64,000 bases of DNA from Bacteroidales bacterium (GTDB lineage Bacteria; Bacteroidota; Bacteroidia; Bacteroidales; GCA-2748055). The notes beneath the pieces are model-generated. The model saw nothing but the letters and a program-made list of their open reading frames with translations, was not told the DNA's origin and did not search any database. Location: NCBI GenBank assembly GCA_023138875.1, contig JAGLOO010000057.1:1-64000 (forward strand). The letters are read 5' to 3'. Below, in pieces: positions 1 through 10,183 of the stretch. The position numbers and the translations under genes are program-made. The stretch's first letter is position 1; every line of letters begins with the position of its first letter.

Positions 1-24
1 CTGAACCAACTGAGCTAACACCCC
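1..24 (-). tRNA. partial tRNA (5' end only)
   Basis: Read on the minus strand, these bases give a 7-nt acceptor strand (GGGGTGT), then TA, then the D-arm motif GCTCAGTTGGTTCAG, the classic start of a bacterial tRNA. The anticodon and 3' half lie beyond the left edge, so the amino acid cannot be assigned. Confidence 0.8.
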
Positions 25-50
25 GTTCGAAGGACAAAGATAAAAAAAGA

Positions 51-794
51 TCAGAATTTGTAGGCGGTTCTTTCGTTGCCGCTTATCATCTTCTGAATCT
101 GCTTTTTGTTGATGAAGAACGCCACGGAGATATACCAGATTCCGGTGCTTTCAAATTGTGAATAATCCACATCCTCGCCAAAATCGATTCCAGTGAAGGA
201 AGGATTCAGGAAATCATCCAAATAGTATTTGAATTTCAGGTTAAATCCCTGTGGAAACTGGATCCCGGCAAATACGGATGGAATCCATGAATTAACGCGG
301 TCACTGGTCCACTCTGTGAATTTTCGTTTTTCGTCGTTGACAAATAGCTTTTGTTTAAAGTGGAACATCCATTCGTACTCAGCACCTCCGTAAAAAAAGA
401 AGTTTTTGTCGAATGAACCCAGTTTGAAGGCTATGGGAAATCCCAGAGAATAACTGCGGCGTTTATACTTAGTATTCTTATTGTAGTCAGGATGCGTTTC
501 GTCAATGTTCAGGAATCCCATATTCTGATAGAGATCTTCGGTGATTAAACCCACGTTCCTGATGGCGAGGCCGGTATAGAGACCGATGTTTTCAGTAAGG
601 TCCAGGTTGATCAGCTGCTGGGTATGGAAGAAAAGGGTGAAGCGTACGTTTGTGTTGACATCTACACCACTAAAATTTACATCGGCACCTGAAAAAATGA
701 CCTCACCACCGCTTGAATGGTAGACCCGTTGTGCATTTGTTTCGATGGAAACAATGGCAATGAAAAATGCCAGAAAAACAAAATATCTTTTCAT
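51..794 (-). CDS. outer-membrane beta-barrel protein, hypothetical
   Basis: A 247-residue protein with a clear signal peptide (hydrophobic residues about 5-18, cleavage near NAQ-RV). The mature part alternates short polar turns with aromatic-rich amphipathic strands and ends in a strand-like segment followed by a short basic tail. This is the pattern of small Bacteroidota porin-like/PorT-type barrels. I recognise no specific family. It is transcribed alone toward the tRNA at the left edge, with a 155-nt gap to the divergent sensor gene. Function is unknown; an outer-membrane location is inferred from the signal peptide and strand pattern. Confidence 0.6.
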   Translation of the reverse strand: MKRYFVFLAFFIAIVSIETNAQRVYHSSGGEVIFSGADVNFSGVDVNTNVRFTLFFHTQQLINLDLTENIGLYTGLAIRNVGLITEDLYQNMGFLNIDETHPDYNKNTKYKRRSYSLGFPIAFKLGSFDKNFFFYGGAEYEWMFHFKQKLFVNDEKRKFTEWTSDRVNSWIPSVFAGIQFPQGFNLKFKYYLDDFLNPSFTGIDFGEDVDYSQFESTGIWYISVAFFINKKQIQKMISGNERTAYKF

Positions 795-949
795 TATTTG
801 ATCTGGTATTAGGATTTCATTGTGAACTTAACATCTAAATTACACAATTTTTTCTCAGCCGACTGCAATTTAATAGTCTGTTTAATAGTTAGGCTGAGTT
901 GAATTTTTTTTAAATTGTTCTTTGATTGCTATTCGAAAAAAATTAAGCA

Positions 950-3448
950 ATGAATGCCAAGGACCTGCGGAAATTCTTTCTGGGTATTGTGTTACCGTCA
1001 ATACTGGCCATTACATTATTCATCCTTTCATTCTATGTAATTATTATTCCATCATTTGAGAAGAATATGATGGAAAGCAAGAAGGAGATGATAAGTGAAC
1101 TCACAAATTCAGCATGGAGCCTTGTTGATGAGTATTATAATGAATACCGGGCCGGTCATATTAGAAGGGAGGAGGCAATGCAACTTGCTGCTTCGAGGAT
1201 TGGAAAGATGAGGTATGGGGATGAAAAAAAGGACTATTTCTGGATTACCGATATGCGACCCTTCATGGTAATGCATCCTTACAGACAGGAGCTTAATGGT
1301 ACCGATCTCTCCGATTATAAGGATCCTCAGGGGAAGCGATTGTTTGTTGATGCTGCAGAAATAGTAAGCCTGAAAGGAGAAGGTTACATTGATTATATCT
1401 GGCAGTGGAAGGATGATACAACACTTATTGGCCCCAAATTATCGTATGTAAAAGGCTTTCCCCAGTGGGAATGGATCATAGGAACAGGGATATACCTTGA
1501 AGATGTAAAACAGGAAATCAAAATGCTGGAAAGGAACCTGTTCCGGATATCAATTATCATTGTCATTGTAATTGCCTCAACCCTTCTTTATATCATAAGG
1601 CAAAGTATGATCATAGAGAATAGAAGAAAGGAAGTTGCGCATAAACTGCGTCTATCGCGACAGAAATATTTGACCCTGGTGGAATCATCGACCATCGGTA
1701 CACTTATGATGGCGGAAAACAAGATCATTTATGCGAATCAAAAATTTCTGAATCTTTCAGGCTTTCTTCGGAATGACATGATTGATAGCAGAATCGAAGA
1801 CCTGTTTGACCTTGATTGGCATAGTATAACTGATGCTTTCAAGGATCCCGGGAAATCAGTTTCCATGGAAACCAGAATAAAATCCGAGGTTGATCATATT
1901 CAAGTATTATTGTCAGTTTCAAAAGTCATTTATAATAACGTTAATAGTTATATAATCGTGATTAATGAACTTTCACGTAGTGCTGTTATTGACAGACATA
2001 GCAGGGTATTACAGGATGACCTGCAATCGGCTCTGTTGCTTATGAACCAACCTATAGCCCCTCTTGTCAGGGATTACCTTAGCTGTGATCTGGATGGTAC
2101 AATATCAGAGGCAGCAAATCTATTGAAAAGGAAGAACAGAGAAGCATTGCTTATTAAACAGAAAGGACTGATTCTAGGCATAGTGACTGCTTCAGATTTT
2201 CTAAACAGGGCCATGTCTGAAGGAATTGAATTAAATGCTCCTGTTTCTACCATTATGTCAGCTCCTGTTGTATCAGTACCTGAAAATTGCCTCCTGCATG
2301 AAGCAATATATAGAAGCAGATTGCACGGAATATCATATTTGCAGGTAAATAACAGACAGGGAGAATGCATTGGCTTGCTTGAATATAAGAACCTTCTTGA
2401 GGTACAACAGAATTGTATTACTCAGTTATTTGATGAAACGGATAAAGCCGAGAGCGTGAGTGACCTCAGGGACATTTATCTCAGGATGAATGCAATGATC
2501 GAATTGCTTGTCTGTAGTGGATCAAAGCCCGGAAATATAACAAGATTGGTATCTGCTTTCTCTGATCAGGTAAATGTCAGGATTGTTAAGATGGCTATTG
2601 AAAAAGAGGGAACTGCTCCATGCGATTTTTGTTTTATTGCAATGGGAAGTCAGGGACGTATGGAACAAACTCTTTCCACAGACCAGGATAACGGGATCAT
2701 CATCAATGACAGTTTGGAAAATGATGAAACAGCAACCTTTTATTTCAGGAGACTGGGAGAGAGGATAGCTGCTGATCTGAACACTGTTGGCTATAGATTT
2801 TGTAAAGGCAATATTATGGCAAGTAATCCTCAGTGGATTAAATCGTTGAAGGAGTGGAAAAAACAATTCAGTTTTTGGATTAATAACAGCGATCCTCAAA
2901 GCCTTATGGAAGTAAATATTTTTTTCGATTTCAGAGCGATTTACGGCGACTCCAATTTATCAGACGAGTTAAGGACACATCTGAACAGAGCAGCAGATGG
3001 GAAAGCTGTATTCTTCTATCACTTTTCACAGGAAATTACCAGGTTTAAGCCACCGGTCGGTCTCTTTGGAAAGATACTTGGAGAGCATGAATCACCTGAC
3101 TCCAATCTTGTTGATATTAAGAAACTACTCATGCCGGTCGCCGGTTTTGCAAGATTATATGCATTAAGAGCTTTGATTACTGAAACAAACACATTAAACA
3201 GGTTTGAAGGACTAAGGGATTCCAGGGAGATGCCGGATGTTCTTATTGATGAAATCACAGAAGCATATAATATCCTGATGGGAGCCAGGCTCAGATCACA
3301 GGTCAACTGTATTGTTAAAGGAGAGGACCCGTCCAATATCCTTGATGTTAATCAGTTAACGAACATTGAGCAAACAACTATCAGGAAAGTGTTGTCAGTA
3401 TTAAGCGATTTAGTTACAAAGGTGAAGCTCGATTTTGAACAAATATAA
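950..3448 (+). CDS. membrane sensor: Cache-PAS-CBS-DUF294 nucleotidyltransferase
   Basis: An 832-residue multidomain signalling protein. A membrane helix (about 10-33) precedes a periplasmic single-Cache domain (about 40-195) with the family signature DYFWITDMRPFMVMHPY, and a second helix lies at about 198-218. In the cytoplasm follow a PAS domain (about 235-345), a CBS pair (about 375-490) and a GlnD/DUF294-type nucleotidyltransferase core (about 505-650) containing GSQGRMEQTLSTDQDN, so the catalytic G-S and acidic residues are present. A DUF294 C-terminal helical domain ends the protein. Soluble CBS-DUF294 proteins are known; here ligand sensing through Cache and PAS is fused to a putative nucleotidyltransferase. 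Substrate and target are unknown. The gene stands alone and converges on the aminotransferase gene. Confidence 0.85.
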   Translation: MNAKDLRKFFLGIVLPSILAITLFILSFYVIIIPSFEKNMMESKKEMISELTNSAWSLVDEYYNEYRAGHIRREEAMQLAASRIGKMRYGDEKKDYFWITDMRPFMVMHPYRQELNGTDLSDYKDPQGKRLFVDAAEIVSLKGEGYIDYIWQWKDDTTLIGPKLSYVKGFPQWEWIIGTGIYLEDVKQEIKMLERNLFRISIIIVIVIASTLLYIIRQSMIIENRRKEVAHKLRLSRQKYLTLVESSTIGTLMMAENKIIYANQKFLNLSGFLRNDMIDSRIEDLFDLDWHSITDAFKDPGKSVSMETRIKSEVDHIQVLLSVSKVIYNNVNSYIIVINELSRSAVIDRHSRVLQDDLQSALLLMNQPIAPLVRDYLSCDLDGTISEAANLLKRKNREALLIKQKGLILGIVTASDFLNRAMSEGIELNAPVSTIMSAPVVSVPENCLLHEAIYRSRLHGISYLQVNNRQGECIGLLEYKNLLEVQQNCITQLFDETDKAESVSDLRDIYLRMNAMIELLVCSGSKPGNITRLVSAFSDQVNVRIVKMAIEKEGTAPCDFCFIAMGSQGRMEQTLSTDQDNGIIINDSLENDETATFYFRRLGERIAADLNTVGYRFCKGNIMASNPQWIKSLKEWKKQFSFWINNSDPQSLMEVNIFFDFRAIYGDSNLSDELRTHLNRAADGKAVFFYHFSQEITRFKPPVGLFGKILGEHESPDSNLVDIKKLLMPVAGFARLYALRALITETNTLNRFEGLRDSREMPDVLIDEITEAYNILMGARLRSQVNCIVKGEDPSNILDVNQLTNIEQTTIRKVLSVLSDLVTKVKLDFEQI

Positions 3449-3457
3449 AAGCGCAAT

Positions 3458-4282
3458 CTAAATGAGGCTTTCCAGGTTTGCCTGAAGCAGTTCGTCAAAT
3501 TTTCTCATCATCAATGAAAGCACCGGGTGACTGGTAGAGAAAAAAGAATCATTTAACTGTTTTACCGGTAGTATTTTCGGGGATGTTCCGGATATAAAAC
3601 ATGTACTGACACTATTGATCTCATCCAGGGGAGTAGGTTTCTCAATAATTTCTATCTGTGCTTCGTGACAAATATCCAATACGTATTTTCTGGTAATACC
3701 CGGCAGCACGTCCTTCCCGGGTGCAGTAATTAGCTGGTCATGCCGGTTAATGAAAAAAATATTGGAACGGCTTCCTTCCGTAATCTGTTGCTTACTATTT
3801 AAAAGCACTGCTTCGTATATACTATTTTCCCTGATAAAAAGGCTAACGGAATTCCTGAAAATGTCATCCCACTTCTTTATACCCGGATTTAGTCTCACAT
3901 GCGGGAATGTCATCAACCGCACACCCTGAATATACATTTCCGGTTCCGGATAGAAATATGGAATAAAATAGCATGTCAATTTCTGACCATCTCCTGGTTT
4001 ATCCTGAATGCATATCCTGATATTTCCTGTGCTCAGATCGTTGTGGTGAAGAAGAATGGATAGATTTTTCTGAATGATAACCGATCCGGGGAAATTCATA
4101 CCCGAACCAGAAACTGAGCGGCTGAGTCTTGTCAGGTGATCCTCAAGAAAAAGCAATTTTCCATCAATCAGCCGTACGACTTCATAATAGATATCGGCAG
4201 ACATGTCAGGTAAGAATCCTGAACTATCTGCCGGTACCCCGTTGAGGACATATGTTGTACCTAATATCTTTCCGGTCATCAT
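3458..4282 (-). CDS. aminotransferase class IV (IlvE/PabC fold)
   Basis: A 274-residue PLP enzyme of fold type IV. The PLP-lysine region (GIKKWDDIFRNSV), the EGSRSNIFF stretch and the C-terminal FISGTSPKILPV segment are all typical of branched-chain aminotransferase, D-amino-acid aminotransferase and aminodeoxychorismate lyase. The length fits the family. Sequence alone does not settle among these; 4-amino-4-deoxychorismate lyase or a general class IV transaminase are the best options. Its start overlaps the end of the upstream permease gene by 4 nt, so the two are translationally coupled. Confidence 0.75.
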   Translation of the reverse strand: MMTGKILGTTYVLNGVPADSSGFLPDMSADIYYEVVRLIDGKLLFLEDHLTRLSRSVSGSGMNFPGSVIIQKNLSILLHHNDLSTGNIRICIQDKPGDGQKLTCYFIPYFYPEPEMYIQGVRLMTFPHVRLNPGIKKWDDIFRNSVSLFIRENSIYEAVLLNSKQQITEGSRSNIFFINRHDQLITAPGKDVLPGITRKYVLDICHEAQIEIIEKPTPLDEINSVSTCFISGTSPKILPVKQLNDSFFSTSHPVLSLMMRKFDELLQANLESLI

Positions 4283-6717
4283 TCTGCCCTGATGGAGGCA
4301 GCCGGATTCATCCGGGAGGCTTTAAGTGATTGCCAGCTCACGGTGATCACGGCTATGGTTAACGATACCAGCAAAGATATGATAAAGGTCCAGAATGGAA
4401 AGTCGATGCGGTAAGTGAAGTTTTGAAGCCAATTCTTCATGGCAAAAAATGAAACTGGCCAGGCAATGATGTTTGATATGATCACCCATCTTAAGAACTG
4501 GACCAGGAACAAATATAGGACCTGGTTCTGGGAGGCACCCATTACCCTTCTGATCCCGATTTCACGGGTTCGTTTCACCGTCATAAAGGATGAAAGACCC
4601 AACAGTCCCAGTGCGGCAATGAAAATGATTAGTAAGGTGAATGCAAGCACCAGCGAAAAGACAATCTTTTCCTCTTCATACAGCGTATCCAGTTCATCAC
4701 TGAGGTAGCTGTATTGCAGGGGGTAGGCCGGATTAAATGCTTTTCGCTGCTCTTCGGTCCAGCTTAACACATCATGCATATGATCCCCGGTAACCCGGAC
4801 CGAAAGTGTTCGCATGAACTGCGCATTGTCCCGGCATATGATCACCAGGGGTTCTACGGGGTTGTGAAGTGATCCGTAATTGAAGTCTTTTATCACACCG
4901 ATAATCTCTCCCACCGGATTGTTGGCATCCTGGATATTCACCCCGCGGATAAACTGTTTTCCCAGGGCCTCATCTCTCCATTGCATCTCCCTGACCAGGG
5001 CCTCATTGACCACAAAAGCATTGGTTTCATCGGATCCGTACTCTCTGTCATAATACCGTCCTTCCACCAGGGTCAGACCCATCACATTCATATATTCATA
5101 ATCGGCAAAGAGGTTATTAAATGCTTTTTCCCGCATTTCTCCGTTGATATCTTCGGCGGTCATCACCTGTTTCCCATAGAACCGGCCAGGGGCTGTAGTT
5201 GACAGGGTGGTTCCCTCCACTGAGGGATGCCTTTCGATCTCTTCCCTGAAGGCGTTTACGTTGTTGACAACGGAAGTATCATTCAAAGTGACCATCACGA
5301 TCTGGTCCTCTTCAAATCCCAGGTCCTTGTGCTGTATGAAGCCCATCTGGAGCGCCACTATGATCGATCCGATGATCATCACCGATGAGATCAGGAACTG
5401 CGCAATAACCAGTCCCCTTCTGAGCCAACCCCTGTCTTTCTCGCTGACTCCGTTTCCTTTCAGAATGGAGACCGGGTTGAATGAAGCCAGATACGTGGCA
5501 GGATAGATGCCAGATATCAGCCCTGTGAGGAGGGAGATTCCCAGTATGAATACCAGAATGGTAGGTTGGACAATGATATGCCAGTCGAATTGTTGGGATG
5601 TAAGGCTGTTAAACAGTGGGAGTGCCAGCATGGTCAGGAAGGTTGCTGCTAATCCTGCAACAATTGCCATGGCGACAGATTCTCCAAGGAACTGAGACCT
5701 GAGCTTATTCCTGCTGGCCCCGCCAACTTTTCGGATACCAATCTCTTTTCCCCTGTTGGTTGCCCGGGCCGTGGTCAGGTTGGTATAATTAATGCTGGCA
5801 ATCACAATGAGCAATACACCGATGATAGCCATGATAAAGACATAGTTCATGTTTCCTTTGGGCAGGTCCCATATCAGTTCATCTTTTTGAAAATGCACAT
5901 CCGCCAGCGGAGTAATTCTCAGGTTGAATGAGGCATTGATCTGGTCACCCAGCTCGGCCATATATCTGTCATAAAAGTCGGGGAACTTCGACAGGACCAT
6001 GTCCGGTGTCGTATTTTCAGCCATCAGAACATAGGCATAGGTAGTAACGTTCCAGAAAGAATTGGCACTGCGATCGTTAAACTGTTCGGAACCGATCTGT
6101 TCTTCAATGGTGGCAGTAGACAATAATCCGTTGAACCTGAGATGAACATTGTCAGGCAAATCCTCAAATACACCAGTGATGTTGTAATTGGAACCATCCA
6201 GGGTCTTCATGCTTTCTCCAATTACATCCCATGTACCAAAATATTTTCTGGCGAGGGATTCACTGACTACCATGGTGAATGGTTCATTTAATGCAGATTG
6301 AGGATCCCCGGCGATGAAGGGAATCGTGAATATTTTAAAAATGGTAGAATCAGCAAATGCAATGCTATCCTCCTTAAAAGTGTCTTCTTCCTTTTCGAAA
6401 TACAGACCAGGTTGACGCAATATTCTTGTATATTCCTCCACTTCCGGATATTCCTCCTTAAGTGTTGGACCGAGGGGAATCTGAACGATAGCTGTCAGTT
6501 CCTGTTTTTCGTTAATGGAAAAATCGCCTTCAAGCCTGTAAATACGGTCAAAATGCTCATTGTGTTTATCAAAGGTAACTTGGTTTTGAATGTATATGAA
6601 GATCAGAATGGAGGCAGTAATCCCCACAGCAAGTCCCAGAAGGTTAAGAATCGAAAAGAACTTATCCCTGACAGCATTCCGGGCCAGGGAAAGGAGGTAA
6701 TTTTTTATCAATGACAT
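4279..6717 (-). CDS. ABC transporter permease, MacB/FtsX family
   Basis: An 812-residue two-module permease. Each half has a MacB-type periplasmic domain and a FtsX core. Helix 1 is at about residues 18-42; three helices follow the first periplasmic domain (about 290-410); another lies near 430-455, and three more are near the C-terminus. The conserved FtsX phrases RGKEIGIRKVGGAS and RTREIGIRRVMGAS occur after each periplasmic domain. Such duplicated permeases are very common in Bacteroidota and usually pair with a LolD/MacB-type ATPase, which is not adjacent here. A role in lipoprotein, peptide or antibiotic export is possible; the substrate is unknown. Confidence 0.85.
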   Translation of the reverse strand: MSLIKNYLLSLARNAVRDKFFSILNLLGLAVGITASILIFIYIQNQVTFDKHNEHFDRIYRLEGDFSINEKQELTAIVQIPLGPTLKEEYPEVEEYTRILRQPGLYFEKEEDTFKEDSIAFADSTIFKIFTIPFIAGDPQSALNEPFTMVVSESLARKYFGTWDVIGESMKTLDGSNYNITGVFEDLPDNVHLRFNGLLSTATIEEQIGSEQFNDRSANSFWNVTTYAYVLMAENTTPDMVLSKFPDFYDRYMAELGDQINASFNLRITPLADVHFQKDELIWDLPKGNMNYVFIMAIIGVLLIVIASINYTNLTTARATNRGKEIGIRKVGGASRNKLRSQFLGESVAMAIVAGLAATFLTMLALPLFNSLTSQQFDWHIIVQPTILVFILGISLLTGLISGIYPATYLASFNPVSILKGNGVSEKDRGWLRRGLVIAQFLISSVMIIGSIIVALQMGFIQHKDLGFEEDQIVMVTLNDTSVVNNVNAFREEIERHPSVEGTTLSTTAPGRFYGKQVMTAEDINGEMREKAFNNLFADYEYMNVMGLTLVEGRYYDREYGSDETNAFVVNEALVREMQWRDEALGKQFIRGVNIQDANNPVGEIIGVIKDFNYGSLHNPVEPLVIICRDNAQFMRTLSVRVTGDHMHDVLSWTEEQRKAFNPAYPLQYSYLSDELDTLYEEEKIVFSLVLAFTLLIIFIAALGLLGLSSFMTVKRTREIGIRRVMGASQNQVLYLFLVQFLRWVIISNIIAWPVSFFAMKNWLQNFTYRIDFPFWTFIISLLVSLTIAVITVSWQSLKASRMNPAASIRAE

Positions 6718-6814
6718 CGGAGCAGAAGGTTATTGGTTAAGCAATATGTAAATGTTTCAATCTTAGTGCCAAAGGATTCAATTGGCATTCAATCAGCCGA
6801 ATAATCAATTTCAG

Positions 6815-6826
6815 CCTTCCGGAAGG
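6815..6826. repeat. 12-bp perfect palindrome in divergent intergenic region
   Basis: CCTTCCGGAAGG is a perfect palindrome in the 221-nt gap between the divergent permease and response-regulator genes. It could be an operator half-site pair. No known motif is recognised. Confidence 0.3.
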
Positions 6827-6938
6827 TGTTCATTATCGTAGAGATACTGTACGATTACGGACATATGGATTGTCATTTTATTGTACAAAATTATTTGCTA
6901 CTTTTACCAGTATCCTAAAATGGTGATCTGTAGCCTTT

Positions 6939-7319
6939 ATGAGTAGACCAATTTTCTTTATTGACGACGATAAAATGATTCTTAACCTCCTGGAATACAC
7001 ATTTCAGAGCCGGCAGGATTACCAGGTGATTACATACCAGACCGGAGAGGAATGCCTTGAAAACCTCTATCAGAACCCCAGATTAATCGTGCTTGACTAT
7101 ATACTCACCGGCAGTCAGGGTGAAAATCGTCTAAGCGGACTGGAAACACTCAAAGAGATCCGGAAAGTAAACAAAGATGTACCTGTTGTGATCCTTACAG
7201 GGCAGGGAGATGATACACTGCTCTCAGAATTTATGGATCATGGAGCCAACAGGTACCTTACCAAGGATGATTTTTTCATTGATTCTCTCATTGAGACCAT
7301 TCAACAGGTGATCCAATAA
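6939..7319 (+). CDS. single-domain response regulator (CheY-like)
   Basis: A 126-residue receiver domain with nothing attached. The acidic pocket is Asp9-Asp11, the phospho-acceptor is Asp53 in IVLDY, the conserved Thr is Thr87 (ILTG) and the Lys is Lys109 (LTKDD), so all switch residues are present. With no output domain it probably acts by protein-protein contact or as a phosphorelay intermediate. No histidine kinase is nearby. TACTTTTA (6899-6906), one mismatch from the TAnnTTTG -7 consensus, lies upstream. Confidence 0.85.
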   Translation: MSRPIFFIDDDKMILNLLEYTFQSRQDYQVITYQTGEECLENLYQNPRLIVLDYILTGSQGENRLSGLETLKEIRKVNKDVPVVILTGQGDDTLLSEFMDHGANRYLTKDDFFIDSLIETIQQVIQ

Positions 7320-7417
7320 TTTCCAGGAAATATCTATCCTTTCTTTTCTTAGTGTTTAATCCGCTATAAATCATCAATTAATGCCGGGGATCTGTTTTTT
7401 TATATGATATAAATTTA

Positions 7418-7425
7418 TACTTTTG
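7418..7425 (+). promoter_or_regulatory. -7 promoter element for DUF177-rpmF-plsX-fabH operon
   Basis: TACTTTTG matches the Bacteroidota -7 consensus TAnnTTTG exactly and lies 20 nt before the GTG start at 7446. The -33 position is T-rich without a clear TTTG. Confidence 0.55.
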
Positions 7426-7445
7426 CACACCCAAATTGAAGAATT

Positions 7446-7985
7446 GTGAAGAAGCGGGGTACATATGCAGTGCGCATTTCAGGATTAGGAGATGGGGATC
7501 ACGATTTTTCATTTGAACTGGACAAGAAGTTCTTTGATTCATTTGAGCAACCGGATATTGAAAACGGGAAAGTACAAGCCCGGGTTATCCTGGAAAAAAA
7601 GCATGGTGTGATTACGCTTCACTTCTCATTTACCGGGGAGGTAGAAGTTGTATGTGACCGCTGCCTGGAATCCTTTATGACTGGAATTAACACAGTGCAG
7701 AAGATTTTTGTAAAGCCGGGCGACGCTCCGGGAGAGATAGAAGATGATGTGGTAATGATCGGCAAAGATGATCATGAAATCGAAGTCGGGCAATTCATGT
7801 ATGAGTTCATTGTGCTGGCACTGCCCTTTAAAAGGATCCATCCACTGGATGAAGATGAAAACTCCACATGCAACGAGGAGATGCTGAAAAACCTGGATGC
7901 TCACAGGGCAAGGAGCCTGGATCAGAATGATCAAACAGATCCCAGATGGGATGCATTAAAAGGAATTATTGAAAAAAGCAAATAG
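7446..7985 (+). CDS. YceD/DUF177 family protein
   Basis: A 179-residue member of the DUF177 (YceD) family, which is typically encoded just before rpmF, as here (2-nt gap). Cys70 and Cys73 in CDRC form the family's usual CxxC. The family is linked to 23S rRNA/ribosome maturation in bacteria and plants, so a role in 50S assembly is the best inference. The start is GTG, because no in-frame ATG fits the conserved N-terminus. It is the first gene of a run that continues through ribosomal and fatty-acid genes toward the ATP synthase operon. Confidence 0.85.
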   Translation: MKKRGTYAVRISGLGDGDHDFSFELDKKFFDSFEQPDIENGKVQARVILEKKHGVITLHFSFTGEVEVVCDRCLESFMTGINTVQKIFVKPGDAPGEIEDDVVMIGKDDHEIEVGQFMYEFIVLALPFKRIHPLDEDENSTCNEEMLKNLDAHRARSLDQNDQTDPRWDALKGIIEKSK

Positions 7986-7987
7986 AT

Positions 7988-8182
7988 ATGGCACATCCGA
8001 AAAGAAAGATTTCTAAAACAAGAAGAGACAAGAGAAGGACCCATTATAAAGCTACACCTCCCACCCTGTCTACCTGTTCAACTACAGGAACTGTTCACGA
8101 GCGTCACCGTGCATATTATGTGGATGGAAACCTCTACTACAAGGGTAAGTTGGTCATCGATTCTGAAGCCGAGCTAGGTTAA
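7988..8182 (+). CDS. rpmF: 50S ribosomal protein bL32
   Basis: A 64-residue bL32 with the conserved basic start [21 protein letters not shown]. It retains a single cysteine (Cys30) and so lacks the four-cysteine zinc ribbon. Zinc-free bL32 of this kind (TCSTTG replacing CPNCG, extended YYKGK tail) is normal in parts of Bacteroidota. The rpmF-plsX-fabH order is the widely conserved arrangement coupling ribosome and phospholipid synthesis. Confidence 0.97.
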   Translation: MAHPKRKISKTRRDKRRTHYKATPPTLSTCSTTGTVHERHRAYYVDGNLYYKGKLVIDSEAELG

Positions 8183-8217
8183 CAATCATAGCTGCCTGGG
8201 TGGCAAAAGAGATAACC

Positions 8218-9162
8218 ATGCGGATTGGAATCGACATGATGGGGGGTGATTTTGCACCTGGCTCCACAATACGTGGTTCAATTCTTGCCCGGGAAGCTTT
8301 ACCTGCAGATGTGGATATTGTATTGATCGGTGACCAGGAAATCCTATCCCGCTACACCGAAGAACATCAACTGGACGTTAGCGGAATATCCATAATTCAT
8401 ACTACAGACAAAGTTGGGATGGAAGACCATCCCCTGAAGGCATATAAAGAAAAACCAGGTGCCAGTATTTTTCTGGGACAAAGGTTCTTAACAGATGGTT
8501 CTATCGATGGCTTTTGCAGTGCAGGAAATACCGGTGCCATGCTGATTGGTGCCATTCAGATTGTTACTTCTATTCCCGGAATTATTCGACCTGCCATCGC
8601 AGCACAGATCCCTAACCTTGATGGAGATCACGCAATCATGCTGGATGTGGGTTTAAATCCGGATGCCCGCCCCGATGTTTTATACCAGTATGGCGTCATT
8701 GGTACCATTTATTCAAAACTGGTTAATGGAATTGAGAATCCAAATGTAGCTTTGCTCAATATTGGCCGGGAGGAGGGTAAAGGGAACATGGTGACAAGGA
8801 GTGCCTACCAGATGATGAAAGAATCCTCCGGATACAATTTTATCGGTAATTTTGAAGCCAATGAGCTTTTCGTTTCGAACAGGGCCGATGTAATTGTAAC
8901 GGATGGTTTTATAGGGAATATGCTCTTAAAAGAAGCAGAAGCCTTTTATCATGTTGTTTCAATGAAAGGGATTGGCAACGGATATTTCGAAATGTTTAAT
9001 TTTGAAAATATTGGGGGCACACCGGTCCTGGGCGTGAATGCTCCACTCATTCTCGGACATGGTATCTCCAATGAAAAAGCAATAAAAAACATGCTCCTCC
9101 ATACCTCTGAAGTGGTAGGGGCTGGATTGGTCAATAGATTAAAAGAAGAACTGAACAGATGA
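8218..9162 (+). CDS. plsX: phosphate acyltransferase PlsX
   Basis: PlsX converts acyl-ACP and phosphate to acyl-phosphate, the donor for PlsY in phosphatidic acid synthesis. The N-terminal [14 protein letters not shown] motif, a glycine-rich [10 protein letters not shown] segment and a VTDGFIGN motif near the C-terminus identify it. The ATG at 8218 puts the conserved motif at the N-terminus; a GTG at 8200 would add six residues. Its end overlaps fabH by 4 nt, implying coupled translation. Confidence 0.95.
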   Translation: MRIGIDMMGGDFAPGSTIRGSILAREALPADVDIVLIGDQEILSRYTEEHQLDVSGISIIHTTDKVGMEDHPLKAYKEKPGASIFLGQRFLTDGSIDGFCSAGNTGAMLIGAIQIVTSIPGIIRPAIAAQIPNLDGDHAIMLDVGLNPDARPDVLYQYGVIGTIYSKLVNGIENPNVALLNIGREEGKGNMVTRSAYQMMKESSGYNFIGNFEANELFVSNRADVIVTDGFIGNMLLKEAEAFYHVVSMKGIGNGYFEMFNFENIGGTPVLGVNAPLILGHGISNEKAIKNMLLHTSEVVGAGLVNRLKEELNR

Positions 9163-10163
9163 GTAAAATTGCGGCAGGAATTACAGGTATTCATGGCTGG
9201 ATTCCGGAGTACAGGCTCACGAACGATGAACTGAGCACCATGGTTGAGACCACCGATGAATGGATCATGCAACGGATTGGCATCAAGGAAAGAAGAATCC
9301 TGAAAGAAGGTGCCACTTCTGATATGGGAGCCGAATCGGTGAAGGGATTGCTGGAGAAGACCGGAACAAAACCCGAAGAAATTGAGGTAGTTATTTGTGC
9401 CACCATTACGGCGGATTATCATTTTCCATCCACAGCCAACCTGATCTGTGATAAGGCAGGGTTGAAACGTGCTTGGAGTTTTGACCTTTCAGCCGCCTGT
9501 TCAGGTTTTTTATTTGGACTCCAAACTGCAGTTCAATTCATTGAATCGGGTGCCTATAAAAAAGTCATTCTTGTTGGTGCGGATATGATGTCGTCCATTA
9601 CCAATTATACTGATCGAACCACGTGTCCGCTTTTTGGTGATGGTGCAGGGGCCGTACTGATTGAGCCGGTTGAGGAAGGCCTGGGGATCAAAGATGCTAT
9701 CCTGGAAGTTGATGGCAGTGGTGTGAATCACCTCCAAATGAAAGCCGGAGGTTCATTGAATCCGTCATCACATAAAACTGTGGAGGCCAGAGAACATTTT
9801 GTCTACCAGGATGGACAGGCAGTCTTTAAGGTAGCTGTTTCAAAAATGGCAGATGTGTCGGTGGAAATCATGAAGAAGAATGATTTGAAACCTGAAGAAC
9901 TTCATTGGCTGGTTCCTCACCAGGCCAATATGAGGATCATCGAGGCGGTTGCGCGCCGCATGGGTATCCCCAAAGAAAAAGTAATGATCAACATTGAAAA
10001 ATACGGCAATACCACTGCGGCCACCATTCCCCTCTGTCTCTGGGAATGGGAATCTAAGCTTAAAAAAGGAGATAACCTGGTCCTGGCTGCTTTTGGAGGA
10101 GGATTTACCTGGGGATCCATTTATCTCAGGTGGGCGTATGACGGTAATGGGAATAATGATTAA
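9159..10163 (+). CDS. fabH: beta-ketoacyl-ACP synthase III
   Basis: FabH condenses acetyl-CoA (or another short acyl-CoA) with malonyl-ACP to start fatty-acid synthesis. The catalytic triad is visible: Cys114 in SAACSG, His254 in PHQAN and Asn284 in YGNTTAA. The 334-residue length is normal. It is coupled to plsX by a 4-nt overlap. The primer (straight or branched) cannot be read from sequence alone. Confidence 0.96.
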   Translation: MSKIAAGITGIHGWIPEYRLTNDELSTMVETTDEWIMQRIGIKERRILKEGATSDMGAESVKGLLEKTGTKPEEIEVVICATITADYHFPSTANLICDKAGLKRAWSFDLSAACSGFLFGLQTAVQFIESGAYKKVILVGADMMSSITNYTDRTTCPLFGDGAGAVLIEPVEEGLGIKDAILEVDGSGVNHLQMKAGGSLNPSSHKTVEAREHFVYQDGQAVFKVAVSKMADVSVEIMKKNDLKPEELHWLVPHQANMRIIEAVARRMGIPKEKVMINIEKYGNTTAATIPLCLWEWESKLKKGDNLVLAAFGGGFTWGSIYLRWAYDGNGNND

Positions 10164-10183
10164 TTTTGAAAAAAAAGCAGGTT

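Noticed and set aside
7988-8182. bL32 lacking zinc-binding cysteines as a novelty
   Set aside because: Cysteine-poor bL32 with a TCSTTG-like loop is common in parts of Bacteroidota.
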